Positions 25,204 to 33,618 of a stretch of 64,000 nt of DNA are shown in pieces. The DNA comes from Ethanoligenens sp047722935 (GTDB lineage Bacteria > Bacillota > Clostridia > Oscillospirales > Ethanoligenentaceae), in contig JBDNZS010000007.1 in assembly GCA_047722935.1 (NCBI GenBank), positions 14,373-78,372 on the forward strand. Direction: 5' to 3'. Every line of letters starts with the position of its first letter. Within the stretch, counting starts at the first letter, position 1. Below the pieces are notes generated by a model, which was given only the letters and a program-made list of their open reading frames with translations, made no database searches and was not told the origin of the DNA. The position numbers and the translations under genes are program-made.

Positions 25204-26622
25204 ATGAACAATCAGCCCGTATATCACATTTTTTCTCCCGACGCGTTTATCAATGATCCAAACGGTCTCTTTTACGACAACGGGTGGTATCATGTCTTCT
25301 ACCAATGGAATCCGCTTTTTCCAGAAGGCAAACGGATAGGATGGGCACATCTGCGCTCTACCGATTTGATTCATTGGGAAGATCTCCCCCCCGCTTTGCT
25401 TCCGGACGACTGGTATGACCGGAATGGCTGCTACTCCGGCAGTGCTATCATTAAAGACGGGCAAATCCACTTGCTTTATACCGGCAATGTGCGAAACGCT
25501 GCGGGAAACCGTGAGGCCTATCAATGTCTGGCCGTCTCGGAAGACGGAGAGCATTTTCTAAAGTATTCGGGAAACCCTTTGATTTCCGGTCCCGCCGACG
25601 GATACACCGCCCATTTTCGCGACCCAAAAGTCTTTGAAGATAAAGGAACCTATGCGTTTGTGCTGGGTGCCCAAACAACCGCGGAGCAGGGTCGGGTACT
25701 GCTTTACCGTTCACCCGATCTTTTATCCTGGAAATTTGACGGGGCCTTACAGTTTGACACCGACAGCCCGCTTGGACAGTTTGGTTATATGTGGGAGTGC
25801 CCCAATCTCTTTACGTTGTATGATACAGAACAGCAGCAGACACACGCTATTCTTTTGTTCTGCCCGCAAGGCCTGCAAGCAGACGGGATGCGTTTTGCAA
25901 ATCGATTCCAATGTGGCTATGTGGTCGCCCCCGGTCCATTTGAAGGCATCCGCACATTCTGCGGATGCACCTCGTTTGAGGAATTGGACAAAGGATTTGA
26001 ATTCTACGCTCCGCAAGTCGTCCATGCAGGCAACCGCACCCTGCTTATAGGGTGGATGGGCATGCCGGACGAAGAAGACCAGCCTTCCAAAACGGAAAAC
26101 TGGATGCATTGCCTGACCGTTCCGCGCGAACTGCAATTAAAAAACGGTAGGATTTATCAACAGCCGGCTGTTGAGCTACAGGCGCTGCGTGGCAGCAAGC
26201 GAACAATTGAGATGCTGACACTGGAGAATGAAGCCCTATTGCTGCCTGGGTTTTCAGGTGATTGTTATGATATGCAACTCACCTTTGACACGACCCAAGC
26301 GCAAACTGTCACAATTTATTTACGGCAAAACCAAAAGCAATCCATTATAATCTCTTTCGCTGACGGGATACTGCGTGTCGACCGCTCGCATTCCCGCTAC
26401 GCACCGGGGAACCCCATCCGGCAAGTGGCACTGGCGGATGCCACAAAGTTGCAGCTGCGCGTTCTTTCAGACCGTTCCGCTATGGAGCTGTTCATCAATG
26501 CGGGCGTTGAGGCGTTCGCACTGAGAACCTACTTGGATGAAGATGCTGTTCAAACCAAAGTAGCCGTAAATGGAAAGGCAACTTTGACTGAAGCCGTTTT
26601 TTACAGTATGAACCGTACATAA
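25204..26622 (+). CDS. scrB: Sucrose-6-phosphate hydrolase (GH32)
   Basis: 472 residues, cytoplasmic with no signal peptide. Cleaves sucrose-6-phosphate to glucose-6-phosphate and fructose. GH32 landmarks: nucleophile Asp18 in INDPNG, FRDPKVF, and the acid/base Glu in MWECPNLF. A C-terminal beta-sandwich follows. The ATG at 25204 has AAGAGG with proper spacing, while the ATG at 25198 abuts it. Sits downstream of the PTS gene in a classical sucrose unit; no fructokinase follows. Confidence 0.95.
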   Translation: MNNQPVYHIFSPDAFINDPNGLFYDNGWYHVFYQWNPLFPEGKRIGWAHLRSTDLIHWEDLPPALLPDDWYDRNGCYSGSAIIKDGQIHLLYTGNVRNAAGNREAYQCLAVSEDGEHFLKYSGNPLISGPADGYTAHFRDPKVFEDKGTYAFVLGAQTTAEQGRVLLYRSPDLLSWKFDGALQFDTDSPLGQFGYMWECPNLFTLYDTEQQQTHAILLFCPQGLQADGMRFANRFQCGYVVAPGPFEGIRTFCGCTSFEELDKGFEFYAPQVVHAGNRTLLIGWMGMPDEEDQPSKTENWMHCLTVPRELQLKNGRIYQQPAVELQALRGSKRTIEMLTLENEALLLPGFSGDCYDMQLTFDTTQAQTVTIYLRQNQKQSIIISFADGILRVDRSHSRYAPGNPIRQVALADATKLQLRVLSDRSAMELFINAGVEAFALRTYLDEDAVQTKVAVNGKATLTEAVFYSMNRT

Positions 26623-26678
26623 GCGATTCCCTGACAAAAACTCTATTCTTGCCACGTGTTTCTGGACACACTCTAAAA

Positions 26679-26716
26679 CCGACAGCCATTATTCATGGGA
26701 TGGCTGTTGGTTTTAT
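26679..26716. terminator. Terminator between scrB and the AraC-type regulator
   Basis: CCGACAGCCAT pairs with ATGGCTGTTGG (two G-T pairs), followed by TTTTATTTTTT on the plus strand. It may also serve the converging regulator gene. Confidence 0.7.
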
Positions 26717-27582
26717 TTTTTGCGTTTCCGGCACGCACTGGGCGTAATGTGAAACTTGTCTTTAAACTGCCGATTAAAATAGGAAACGGTATTGAACCCG
26801 TTTTCAAGTGCAATGGACGTGATCGGCAGATCTGTGCTTTCCAGCGCCTCCAGTGCGCGCGCCAAACGATACTGATTCATATATTCGATGCAAGTCATGT
26901 TCAAATGTTTCTTAAAAAACCGCATAAAGTAGTAGCTGCTGAAATGGCATTGCTTAGCCAATTCCTCCACCGTGACAGATCGCTTATAGTTTTCCTGCAT
27001 ATAGCGCAGCACCTCACGCAATTTTTCTCTAATTTGCCCGTCTTCCGTCTTTGGTGAGGAGGCGTATGTCAATCCGTTCAGGAACAGCAGCCAAAAAAAA
27101 TGAAACAGCTCGGCCTTTAACGCCAGTTCAAAAAAAGCACCATTTTCCCGGTAAATCTGCTCCAGCCGCAGAAAGCTTTCAAATAACAGCTGATATCCCG
27201 GTTCGCCGGGACGGCGAAGATGTCCGAGCCGCAAATTGCCATTTGCAATGGGCTGTAGGTATTGATTCGTGCAAGCATCAGGGATGCCGCGTCCCAACAG
27301 GTCCAAGTGGAAAACAAACGTGTTGGAGGATAAACGTGCATCCCCCACCTGGTTAAAGCAATGCAATGTGTGGGGCGAAACAAAAATGAGATCGCCTTCA
27401 TGTACCTCCACGGTGTCCAGATCAATTTGATAAAGCGCCATGCCCTCTGTAACACGCGTAATCTCCATTTCCTCATGCCAGTGCAGCGGCTCTTCTACCA
27501 TATGAGATATCGCGTAAAAAGCAATGGGCAAAAAGACATCCCCGTGCGCGGCATTCTCTCTTAAATCCCGGTCGATTCTCAT
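26713..27582 (-). CDS. AraC family transcriptional regulator
   Basis: 289 residues. N-terminal cupin-like sugar-sensing domain (PLHWHEEMEITRVTEG, HEGDLIFVSPHTLHCF) and two C-terminal helix-turn-helix motifs (TVEELAKQCHFSSYYFMRFFKK; ITSIALENGFNTVSYFNRQFK). Most members activate sugar genes. It is divergent from the GH31 alpha-glucosidase, separated by 115 bp containing an inverted repeat, so that gene is its likely target. GGGAGG precedes the ATG at 27582. Confidence 0.92.
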   Translation of the reverse strand: MRIDRDLRENAAHGDVFLPIAFYAISHMVEEPLHWHEEMEITRVTEGMALYQIDLDTVEVHEGDLIFVSPHTLHCFNQVGDARLSSNTFVFHLDLLGRGIPDACTNQYLQPIANGNLRLGHLRRPGEPGYQLLFESFLRLEQIYRENGAFFELALKAELFHFFWLLFLNGLTYASSPKTEDGQIREKLREVLRYMQENYKRSVTVEELAKQCHFSSYYFMRFFKKHLNMTCIEYMNQYRLARALEALESTDLPITSIALENGFNTVSYFNRQFKDKFHITPSACRKRKK

Positions 27583-27618
27583 GTTTCCTCCCAAAGTGCA
27601 GGATTGTGTTAATATCAG

Positions 27619-27659
27619 ATAGGATTATGCTATAAATCCTATGTTTTTTCTTTTATAAT
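27619..27659 (+). promoter_or_regulatory. Inverted repeat and -10 box between the AraC regulator and GH31 genes
   Basis: ATAGGATT (27619-27626) and AATCCTAT (27635-27642) are exact 8-bp inverted arms 8 bp apart. A perfect TATAAT sits at 27654-27659 with no decent -35, the pattern expected of an activator-dependent promoter. Confidence 0.5.
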
Positions 27660-27697
27660 AGCATTAAAATAAAAAATAAAAAAGAGGGTATCGCACC

Positions 27698-29758
27698 ATG
27701 ATCCACAAATATAAATTTGGCACACCACTGGAAACCGATGCTGTCATACAAACACTGTCCGCTTCGCCGACAGCGGAACTTCCCTACCTCTCCGTACAGG
27801 AAACGCCGCTGTCCTTCACCTACACGATGGGAGCGGACGATATTGTATATGGTCTGGGCGAGAATGTGCGGGGCATCAATAAACGCGGCTGGCTTTATGA
27901 GAGCCGCTGCTCCGACGACCCGCATCATAGCGAAGAAAAACATGCCCTTTACGGTGCGCACAATTTTCTGATTGTTGACGGACAAGAACAATTTGGCCTG
28001 TTTTTTGACGACCCCGGGGTTATCACATTCGATGTAGGCTACTCGGCGCATGACACACTCACCATCGCCTCAGAAAATGGTGATCTTAACCTTTACGTTA
28101 TCCAAGAGAAAGACCTAAAGGGTATTGTGCGGGAATTTCGCCAGCTCATCGGGCGCAGCTACATTGCCCCGAAGTGGGCCTTTGGCTACGGCTCAAGCCG
28201 ATGGAGTTACATGAACGAAGATGAAGTGCGTGAGGTGGTCAGGCAGCATCGGGATGCCGGCATCCCCCTCGACAGCGTTTACCTTGATATCGACTACATG
28301 GAACGCTATAAGGACTTCACTGTCAACCAGGAGACGTTTCCGCATCTTGGAGCGTTCGCCGCCGAAATGAAAGCGCAAAATATCCATTTGGTACCCATCA
28401 TTGATGCTGGTGTCAAGGTGGAAAAAGGGTATGATCTGTATGAAGAAGGCGTGCGAAACGGTTACTTCTGCACAGAAGCGGACGGTGAACCATTCGTGGC
28501 CGCTGTCTGGCCCGGGCAGGCGCTTTTTCCAGACGTGCTCAACCCAAAAGTCCGCACATGGTTTGGAATGCAATATAAAAAATTACTGGACCAAGGCATC
28601 GAGGGTTTTTGGAACGATATGAACGAACCGGCTATCTTTTACTCGAAAAAACGCCTCAAAGCCGCCATTGACGAAATCAATACCCTTCAAGGCCGGGAGC
28701 TTGGCATAACGGATTATAACAAGCTGATGTCTTTGGTCAACGGTCTTCCAAACAGCGAAGAAGACTATAAAAGTTTCTACCACAACATGCCGGGGCAGCG
28801 TGTCCGTCACGACAAGGTGCGTAACCTCTTTGGTTATAATATGACGCGCGCGGGCAGTGAAGCTTTCGACACACTTGAGCCGGAAAAGCGCATCCTGCTG
28901 TTCTCCCGCTCCTCATACATCGGCATGCATCGCTACGGCGGTATCTGGACAGGCGACAACCGCTCATGGTGGAGCCACCTGCTGCTCAATATCCGCATGA
29001 TGCCATCCCTGAACATGGTTGGTATCCTCTATACCGGAGCCGATCTGGGCGGTTTTGGTTCAAATACCACAGAAGATCTTTTGCTGCGTTGGCTCGCTTT
29101 CGGCCTGTTCACCCCGCTCATGCGCAATCACACTGAATTAGGCAGCCGCCGGCAGGAAGCCTATTGTTTTGAAAATCAAGAGGCTTTTCGCAACATCATT
29201 GGCATCCGGTATGGATTGCTGCCATATCTGTACAGCGAATATATGAAAGCCGCGCTACGCGACGAGTTGTACTTCCGCCCGCTTGCATTCGACTATCCAA
29301 ACGATGACTTTGCTGCCCATGTAGAAGATCAGCTGCTTTTGGGTGACGGATTGATGCTTGCCCCTGTATACGAACAAAACGCAAAAGGGCGCTATGTTTA
29401 TCTGCCCGAACGTATGCTGCTCGTGCGTATGCACAGCTTGAGTGACCGCACCACCGAGATTATAGAAAAAGGATGCCACTATATCGACGTCGCTTTGGAC
29501 GAACTGGTATTTTTCCTGCGGCCCGACCATTTGCTGCCGTTGTCTGCCGGTGGACAATGTGTGGCGGATGTGGATTTTCACCATCTGGAATTGTTGTCTT
29601 TCGCTGAACATGGCGCTGCATACGAATACTATGACGACGATGGGCTGAACAAAAACTATATGGACCCGGCTCACTGGAATCGGATTTCCGTGGACAAAAA
29701 CAAAGCCGTGCATGTAGAAGGCACAACCGGACTGCAAGTGCAACTGGCGACAAACTGA
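27698..29758 (+). CDS. GH31 family alpha-glucosidase
   Basis: 686 residues, cytoplasmic. Releases alpha-linked glucose (or xylose) from the non-reducing end of oligosaccharides. The nucleophile is Asp307 in GFWNDMNEPA; the acid/base Asp lies in YTGADLGGFGSNTTEDLLLRW; YGSSRWSYMNEDEV and LDIDYMERYKDFTV complete the GH31 signature. A beta-sandwich domain is at each end. GAGGGT precedes the ATG. Divergent from the AraC-type regulator and convergent with the ABC importer operon. Confidence 0.93.
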   Translation: MIHKYKFGTPLETDAVIQTLSASPTAELPYLSVQETPLSFTYTMGADDIVYGLGENVRGINKRGWLYESRCSDDPHHSEEKHALYGAHNFLIVDGQEQFGLFFDDPGVITFDVGYSAHDTLTIASENGDLNLYVIQEKDLKGIVREFRQLIGRSYIAPKWAFGYGSSRWSYMNEDEVREVVRQHRDAGIPLDSVYLDIDYMERYKDFTVNQETFPHLGAFAAEMKAQNIHLVPIIDAGVKVEKGYDLYEEGVRNGYFCTEADGEPFVAAVWPGQALFPDVLNPKVRTWFGMQYKKLLDQGIEGFWNDMNEPAIFYSKKRLKAAIDEINTLQGRELGITDYNKLMSLVNGLPNSEEDYKSFYHNMPGQRVRHDKVRNLFGYNMTRAGSEAFDTLEPEKRILLFSRSSYIGMHRYGGIWTGDNRSWWSHLLLNIRMMPSLNMVGILYTGADLGGFGSNTTEDLLLRWLAFGLFTPLMRNHTELGSRRQEAYCFENQEAFRNIIGIRYGLLPYLYSEYMKAALRDELYFRPLAFDYPNDDFAAHVEDQLLLGDGLMLAPVYEQNAKGRYVYLPERMLLVRMHSLSDRTTEIIEKGCHYIDVALDELVFFLRPDHLLPLSAGGQCVADVDFHHLELLSFAEHGAAYEYYDDDGLNKNYMDPAHWNRISVDKNKAVHVEGTTGLQVQLATN

Positions 29759-29779
29759 CACATCAAAATTAACGAAGCT

Positions 29780-29822
29780 AAAAGATGCAGACTGTATCCG
29801 TTTGGCAGTCTGCGTCTTTTTA
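29780..29822 (+). terminator. Terminator after the GH31 gene
   Basis: AAAAGAtGCAGACTG pairs with CAGTCTGCgTCTTTT, ending in T residues. Confidence 0.75.
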
Positions 29823-29857
29823 TATATGTTTGCACCGTTGTTTTACCAGGTAGTACT

Positions 29858-29907
29858 TAAAAAAACCGAATCGCCCAGCACGCAAGCGCGCTGGGCGACC
29901 CGATTTC
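29858..29907 (-). terminator. Terminator of the alpha-glucoside ABC importer operon
   Basis: On the minus strand TCGCCCAGC pairs with GCTGGGCGA, the pairing extends outward through ATCGGG/CCGAT, and a run of seven Ts follows. Confidence 0.75.
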
Positions 29908-29928
29908 ACAGCATATAAACCCAAAAAC

Positions 29929-30819
29929 TTATTTGATGCTGCCGACCGTAACTGCTTTAATGATATATTTTTGTGCGAAGAAATAGAAGACAATGACAGG
30001 GATAATACACATTACAAGTGCCGCAAGCGCCATATCCCACTGTTTCGTGAATTGCCCAAAGAAAAAGAAGGTTTGCAGCGGAATCGTCATCGTACCCGGA
30101 TTGTTGATTGTCAGCGAGGGCAGGAGGTAATCGTTCCAGATCCATACCACATCAAGCACGGCAATGGTAAAAGTTGTCGGCTTGAGCAGCGGGAAGATGA
30201 TCAACCAAAACGTTTGGAACGAGTTGCACCCGTCCATCATAGCTGCCTCGTCAAGCTCTTTGGGAATGCTCTTGACAAAGCCTGCGTACATAAACACACC
30301 CATGGAAGCCCCAAAACCAAGATATACGAAGATCAGCCCGGGGATGTTGAGCAGATTCAACTGACCCATCTCGCGCATAAGCGGCAGCATGATGGCTTGA
30401 AACGGAATAATCATGGAAGCAACAAAAACCAAATAAATCACGTTGCTGATTTTGTTTTTCGTCCGTGTGATCATCCACGCGGCCATAGAGGTAAAGATGA
30501 TAATCACTGCCACACTGCAAAGGGTTATAACCAGCGAGTTGCGCAATGCCGAGAGGAAGTTCATGGCGTCAAGCGCACGCGTGTAGTTGTTCCACTGCGG
30601 AATTGCCGGCAGTTTCAGCGTGTTGGTGAAAATCTCCTTGCGTGTTTTCAGTGAATTTACTACCAAAATGTAGAACGGTGCAAGGAACAATGCTGCCAGA
30701 AGAATTTTCAGAACAAGGGCGACAATCTTCGACACCACCGTGCCTATCGAATGCTCTCCATTTTTTTGAGGAGATGGCGCATTTTTAATACTGATAATGT
30801 TCGCTTCTGTGGTTTGCAT
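29929..30819 (-). CDS. Carbohydrate ABC transporter permease (MalG-like)
   Basis: 296 residues with six hydrophobic helices. The ABC permease EAA loop reads ELDEAAMMDGCNSFQTFWLIIFPLLKP. Inner-membrane half of a CUT1-family sugar importer. Its ATG overlaps the TAA of the upstream permease (TAATG), so translation is coupled. Third gene of binding protein-permease-permease; no ATPase gene is present. Confidence 0.93.
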   Translation of the reverse strand: MQTTEANIISIKNAPSPQKNGEHSIGTVVSKIVALVLKILLAALFLAPFYILVVNSLKTRKEIFTNTLKLPAIPQWNNYTRALDAMNFLSALRNSLVITLCSVAVIIIFTSMAAWMITRTKNKISNVIYLVFVASMIIPFQAIMLPLMREMGQLNLLNIPGLIFVYLGFGASMGVFMYAGFVKSIPKELDEAAMMDGCNSFQTFWLIIFPLLKPTTFTIAVLDVVWIWNDYLLPSLTINNPGTMTIPLQTFFFFGQFTKQWDMALAALVMCIIPVIVFYFFAQKYIIKAVTVGSIK

Positions 30820-31682
30820 TACGCCTCAATCTCCTTTCTCGAAGAGAGATAAACCTGTGTGAGCCCGATAAGAGCCACCACAATGAAGAAGATAACCGCC
30901 TTGGCCTGGGCCTGCCCCATCTGGTTGTACGAAAATGCCGTTTTATAGATATTCATTGCTAGCATCGTCGTGGAATTGGCCGGGCCTCCATTTGTTAAAG
31001 AAAGGTTTTGGTCGTAAAGTTTGAACGAATTGGAAAGTGTCAGAAACAAGCAGATGGTAAATGCTGGCCGGATAAGAGGCAAAGTGATAAACCATGTGCG
31101 TTGAAAAGAGTTGGCGCCATCAATTTTGGCGGCCTCAATAATTTCCGGCCCCACCGCTTGTATGGAAGAAATATAAATCAACATGTAATAACCGGCCATC
31201 TGCCAGATGGTGAGAATGATAAGACCCGCGAGACCTGTTTTCTGATCCGACAGCCACCCGGTCAGCCACGCCTGGTGGGTGATCGTTCCGATATTCTGGA
31301 ACACTTGCATAAAAATGAACAACCAGATAAAGCCGAGGATCAAGCCGCCGATGAGGTTGGGCATGAAGAAAATCGTGCGCAAAATTTTGCTGATACGTGA
31401 TTCTCTAGTGGACAGCATCGCCAGCAGAAATCCAAATACATTTAGGAGAATGACCGCCACAATGGTGTATTCAAGCGTAAAGAGGAACGCGTGTCCAAAG
31501 TCTTTATCCTTGAAAATGGCCGTGTAGTTTGTCAAACCGTTAAACGAGACCACTGCTGACACGCCGTTCCAATTGGTAAACGAATAGATGATGCCCATAA
31601 TAAACGGGATAATTTGTGCAATTGCAAATGTGATAAGCACAGGTGCCAGAAATACCCAATAGGTAATTCGTTTTTTGGCCAT
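30819..31682 (-). CDS. Carbohydrate ABC transporter permease (MalF-like)
   Basis: 287 residues, six helices. The EAA loop reads EIIEAAKIDGANSFQRTWFITLPLI and contacts the missing ATPase. The ATG at 31682 is chosen because GGGGGAA lies upstream and the protein begins with the usual KKRITYWVFLAPVLI; an extension to 31769 runs back into the binding-protein gene. Forms the channel with the following MalG-like subunit. Confidence 0.93.
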   Translation of the reverse strand: MAKKRITYWVFLAPVLITFAIAQIIPFIMGIIYSFTNWNGVSAVVSFNGLTNYTAIFKDKDFGHAFLFTLEYTIVAVILLNVFGFLLAMLSTRESRISKILRTIFFMPNLIGGLILGFIWLFIFMQVFQNIGTITHQAWLTGWLSDQKTGLAGLIILTIWQMAGYYMLIYISSIQAVGPEIIEAAKIDGANSFQRTWFITLPLIRPAFTICLFLTLSNSFKLYDQNLSLTNGGPANSTTMLAMNIYKTAFSYNQMGQAQAKAVIFFIVVALIGLTQVYLSSRKEIEA

Positions 31683-31714
31683 GACAATTCCCCCAAACGT
31701 TGCAGTCAACAGCG

Positions 31715-33025
31715 TTACTGGCGCAGTGACGACCAGTTGTTCTTCGTGTTCGTCACAAACTGATCCCAAGTAAGTTGGCCGGCAATGTATTTGTTAATGT
31801 CCGCGCCGACTTTGTCTGTAAAACCGCTGGGATAGTCATTGAACACCCATGTGGATACGTTACCGGCAGTCACATATTGTTCAATAGCCTGGCTGATGGG
31901 ATCAAGGTTCTTTAAGAGGTCTTCAGAATACCCTTTGAACGGCGGAATGAAGTTGAAGTCATTGATGATGAATTTTTTACCTTCGTCAGACGTATACAAC
32001 CAATTGAGAAATTTTTCCGACGCAGCCACAGTATCTTTATCCCGTTTGCTGTTGACGGCCCAGTAAGAAGCGACGCCTACCGGAATCTTGCCGGTGATGG
32101 TTCCCGCGCTGCTTTCCACCGGAATAGGGATAATGCCGACATTCTTTGCCAAATCCGGATCAATGCCTTTCAGTGTCGGATATACCCAGTTGCCCTGCTG
32201 GATAACAGCCACTTTGCCCAACGCGAATAGCTGCTCCACCTGTGTGGTATAATCCACGCTGTTGATGGAAGATGCCGTACCGCTTGGCCGATACCCATAT
32301 TTAACATTGAGATCAACATATTTTTTAAATGCGTCGTTGTAAGCAAAATTGATCGATTTTGCATTGTAAGCGTTCTCAGAGTTTTTCAGTTCCGCTGCCA
32401 TCATCGGGTTCATGCCATGGTTGGCTGTCACCCAAGTTTCTTTAGCCGCCCACGCATCTACCGCACTCAGGCCAAGCTTAGCTTTTTGTGCATCTATCGT
32501 GGCAAAAGCCTGATCAATTGCATCCATCGTGGTCAGCTTTGTTGCATCGATACCCGCCTTCTGGAAAATCGTCTTGTTATACAGCAGGCCATACCCTTCC
32601 AAATCGAACGGCATCCCATAAATTTTTCCATTCATTGTGGCGCCGCCGAGCGTTCCGTTTGCTGCTTGCGATACCCACGGTTGACTGGAAAGATCGGTCA
32701 GCCGATCTGTAAATGTATGTACATCCGTTTGTCCTCCCACGTTAAAGATCGCGGGTTCCTGTCCGGAAGAGAATTTTGTCTTGAGGGTGCCGCCATAGTC
32801 GCCGCCGCCACCGACCGTTTGCTCGGTAATAGTCACATTCGGGTTTTCTTTCATGTATTGGGCGATCGCTTTGTCAAGTGCAGACTTGGTTTCCACTTTG
32901 AACTGGTAAATATCGATGGTGACTTTCTTGCCGCTGGAGCCGCCGCTACCATTGCTGCACCCTGCAAAAGCCCCCACTAACAATGCCGCTGTCAGACCAA
33001 TTGCTGCCAATTTGCTCTTTTTCAT
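31715..33025 (-). CDS. Sugar ABC transporter substrate-binding lipoprotein
   Basis: 436 residues. A lipoprotein signal peptide with lipobox GAFAGC (lipidated Cys23) anchors it outside the membrane; a Gly/Ser linker follows. The rest is a family-1 extracellular solute-binding fold (DIYQFKVETKSALDKAIAQY, EPAIFNVGGQTDVHTFTD, VGVASYWAVNSKRDKDTV). Delivers an oligosaccharide to the two permeases. Adjacent GH13 and GH31 alpha-glucosidases and LacI operators suggest alpha-glucosides such as isomalto- or malto-oligosaccharides. Confidence 0.93.
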   Translation of the reverse strand: MKKSKLAAIGLTAALLVGAFAGCSNGSGGSSGKKVTIDIYQFKVETKSALDKAIAQYMKENPNVTITEQTVGGGGDYGGTLKTKFSSGQEPAIFNVGGQTDVHTFTDRLTDLSSQPWVSQAANGTLGGATMNGKIYGMPFDLEGYGLLYNKTIFQKAGIDATKLTTMDAIDQAFATIDAQKAKLGLSAVDAWAAKETWVTANHGMNPMMAAELKNSENAYNAKSINFAYNDAFKKYVDLNVKYGYRPSGTASSINSVDYTTQVEQLFALGKVAVIQQGNWVYPTLKGIDPDLAKNVGIIPIPVESSAGTITGKIPVGVASYWAVNSKRDKDTVAASEKFLNWLYTSDEGKKFIINDFNFIPPFKGYSEDLLKNLDPISQAIEQYVTAGNVSTWVFNDYPSGFTDKVGADINKYIAGQLTWDQFVTNTKNNWSSLRQ

Positions 33026-33063
33026 AAAAATGACCCCCTTTTCTATTCAGCAGAAGCGATAGT

Positions 33064-33075
33064 GTAAACGTTTAC
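33064..33075. promoter_or_regulatory. LacI-type operator O1 (GTAAACGTTTAC)
   Basis: Perfect 12-bp palindrome 38 bp upstream of the binding-protein start codon, first of three identical copies in this intergenic region. Confidence 0.75.
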
Positions 33076-33324
33076 GATATCGGCAGACCGTTTATGATAA
33101 ACCCTACGCGCGGTTGCCTTCATAGATATAGAAATAACAGTTGACTACTTGTGCGCATTTTCGTCCATGTGCTTCTTTTGGCCTTATACACAATATAACT
33201 TGGGCACATACGGGACAGTATATTGGTTTTTGCCAATGGACTGCGCTTTTGAATACGCCGCGCACCTTTGAAATCCTCGTAATTGAAAACGTTATTGACA
33301 AACTACACAAAAAATCAGGAACAT

Positions 33325-33336
33325 GTAAACGTTTAC
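33325..33336. promoter_or_regulatory. LacI-type operator O2 (GTAAACGTTTAC)
   Basis: Second identical palindrome, about 260 bp from both O1 and O3. The 593-bp region 33026-33618 holds no gene; it contains the three operators and the divergent promoters. Looping between sites is possible. Confidence 0.72.
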
Positions 33337-33549
33337 TGTATGTAATTATAGCACTGCATTATGAAATGTCAATAATATATTCGTAATATTTTATAATTTT
33401 ATATCATTTTTATGAAACGCACCATTCTATCACCTGCAATGGCGGGACTGTATATTTAGGAAGAATATGCTCCCATACTGAAATACAGCATACAGGCACA
33501 ATCTAAAAACAGAGTTTAAAAAACAAATGTGAAAGTTACTTCTATCGAA

Positions 33550-33577
33550 TTGACTTTCCCTTCAAATTGTGTATACT
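33550..33577 (+). promoter_or_regulatory. Promoter of the LacI regulator and GH13 operon
   Basis: TTGACT (33550-33555), 16 bp, TATACT (33572-33577), directly followed by operator O3. Confidence 0.65.
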
Positions 33578-33584
33578 TACAGAT

Positions 33585-33596
33585 GTAAACGTTTAC
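33585..33596. promoter_or_regulatory. LacI-type operator O3 (GTAAACGTTTAC)
   Basis: Third identical palindrome, 7 bp after the -10 box and 22 bp before the regulator ATG. It covers the transcript start, so the regulator is probably autoregulated. Confidence 0.78.
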
Positions 33597-33618
33597 TACT
33601 TGCAAAATGAGGTGGATT

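Noticed and set aside
33480..33618. CRISPR-like direct repeats from recurring GTAAACGTTTAC
   Set aside because: The copies are palindromic, 260 bp apart and placed at promoters, so operators explain them better.
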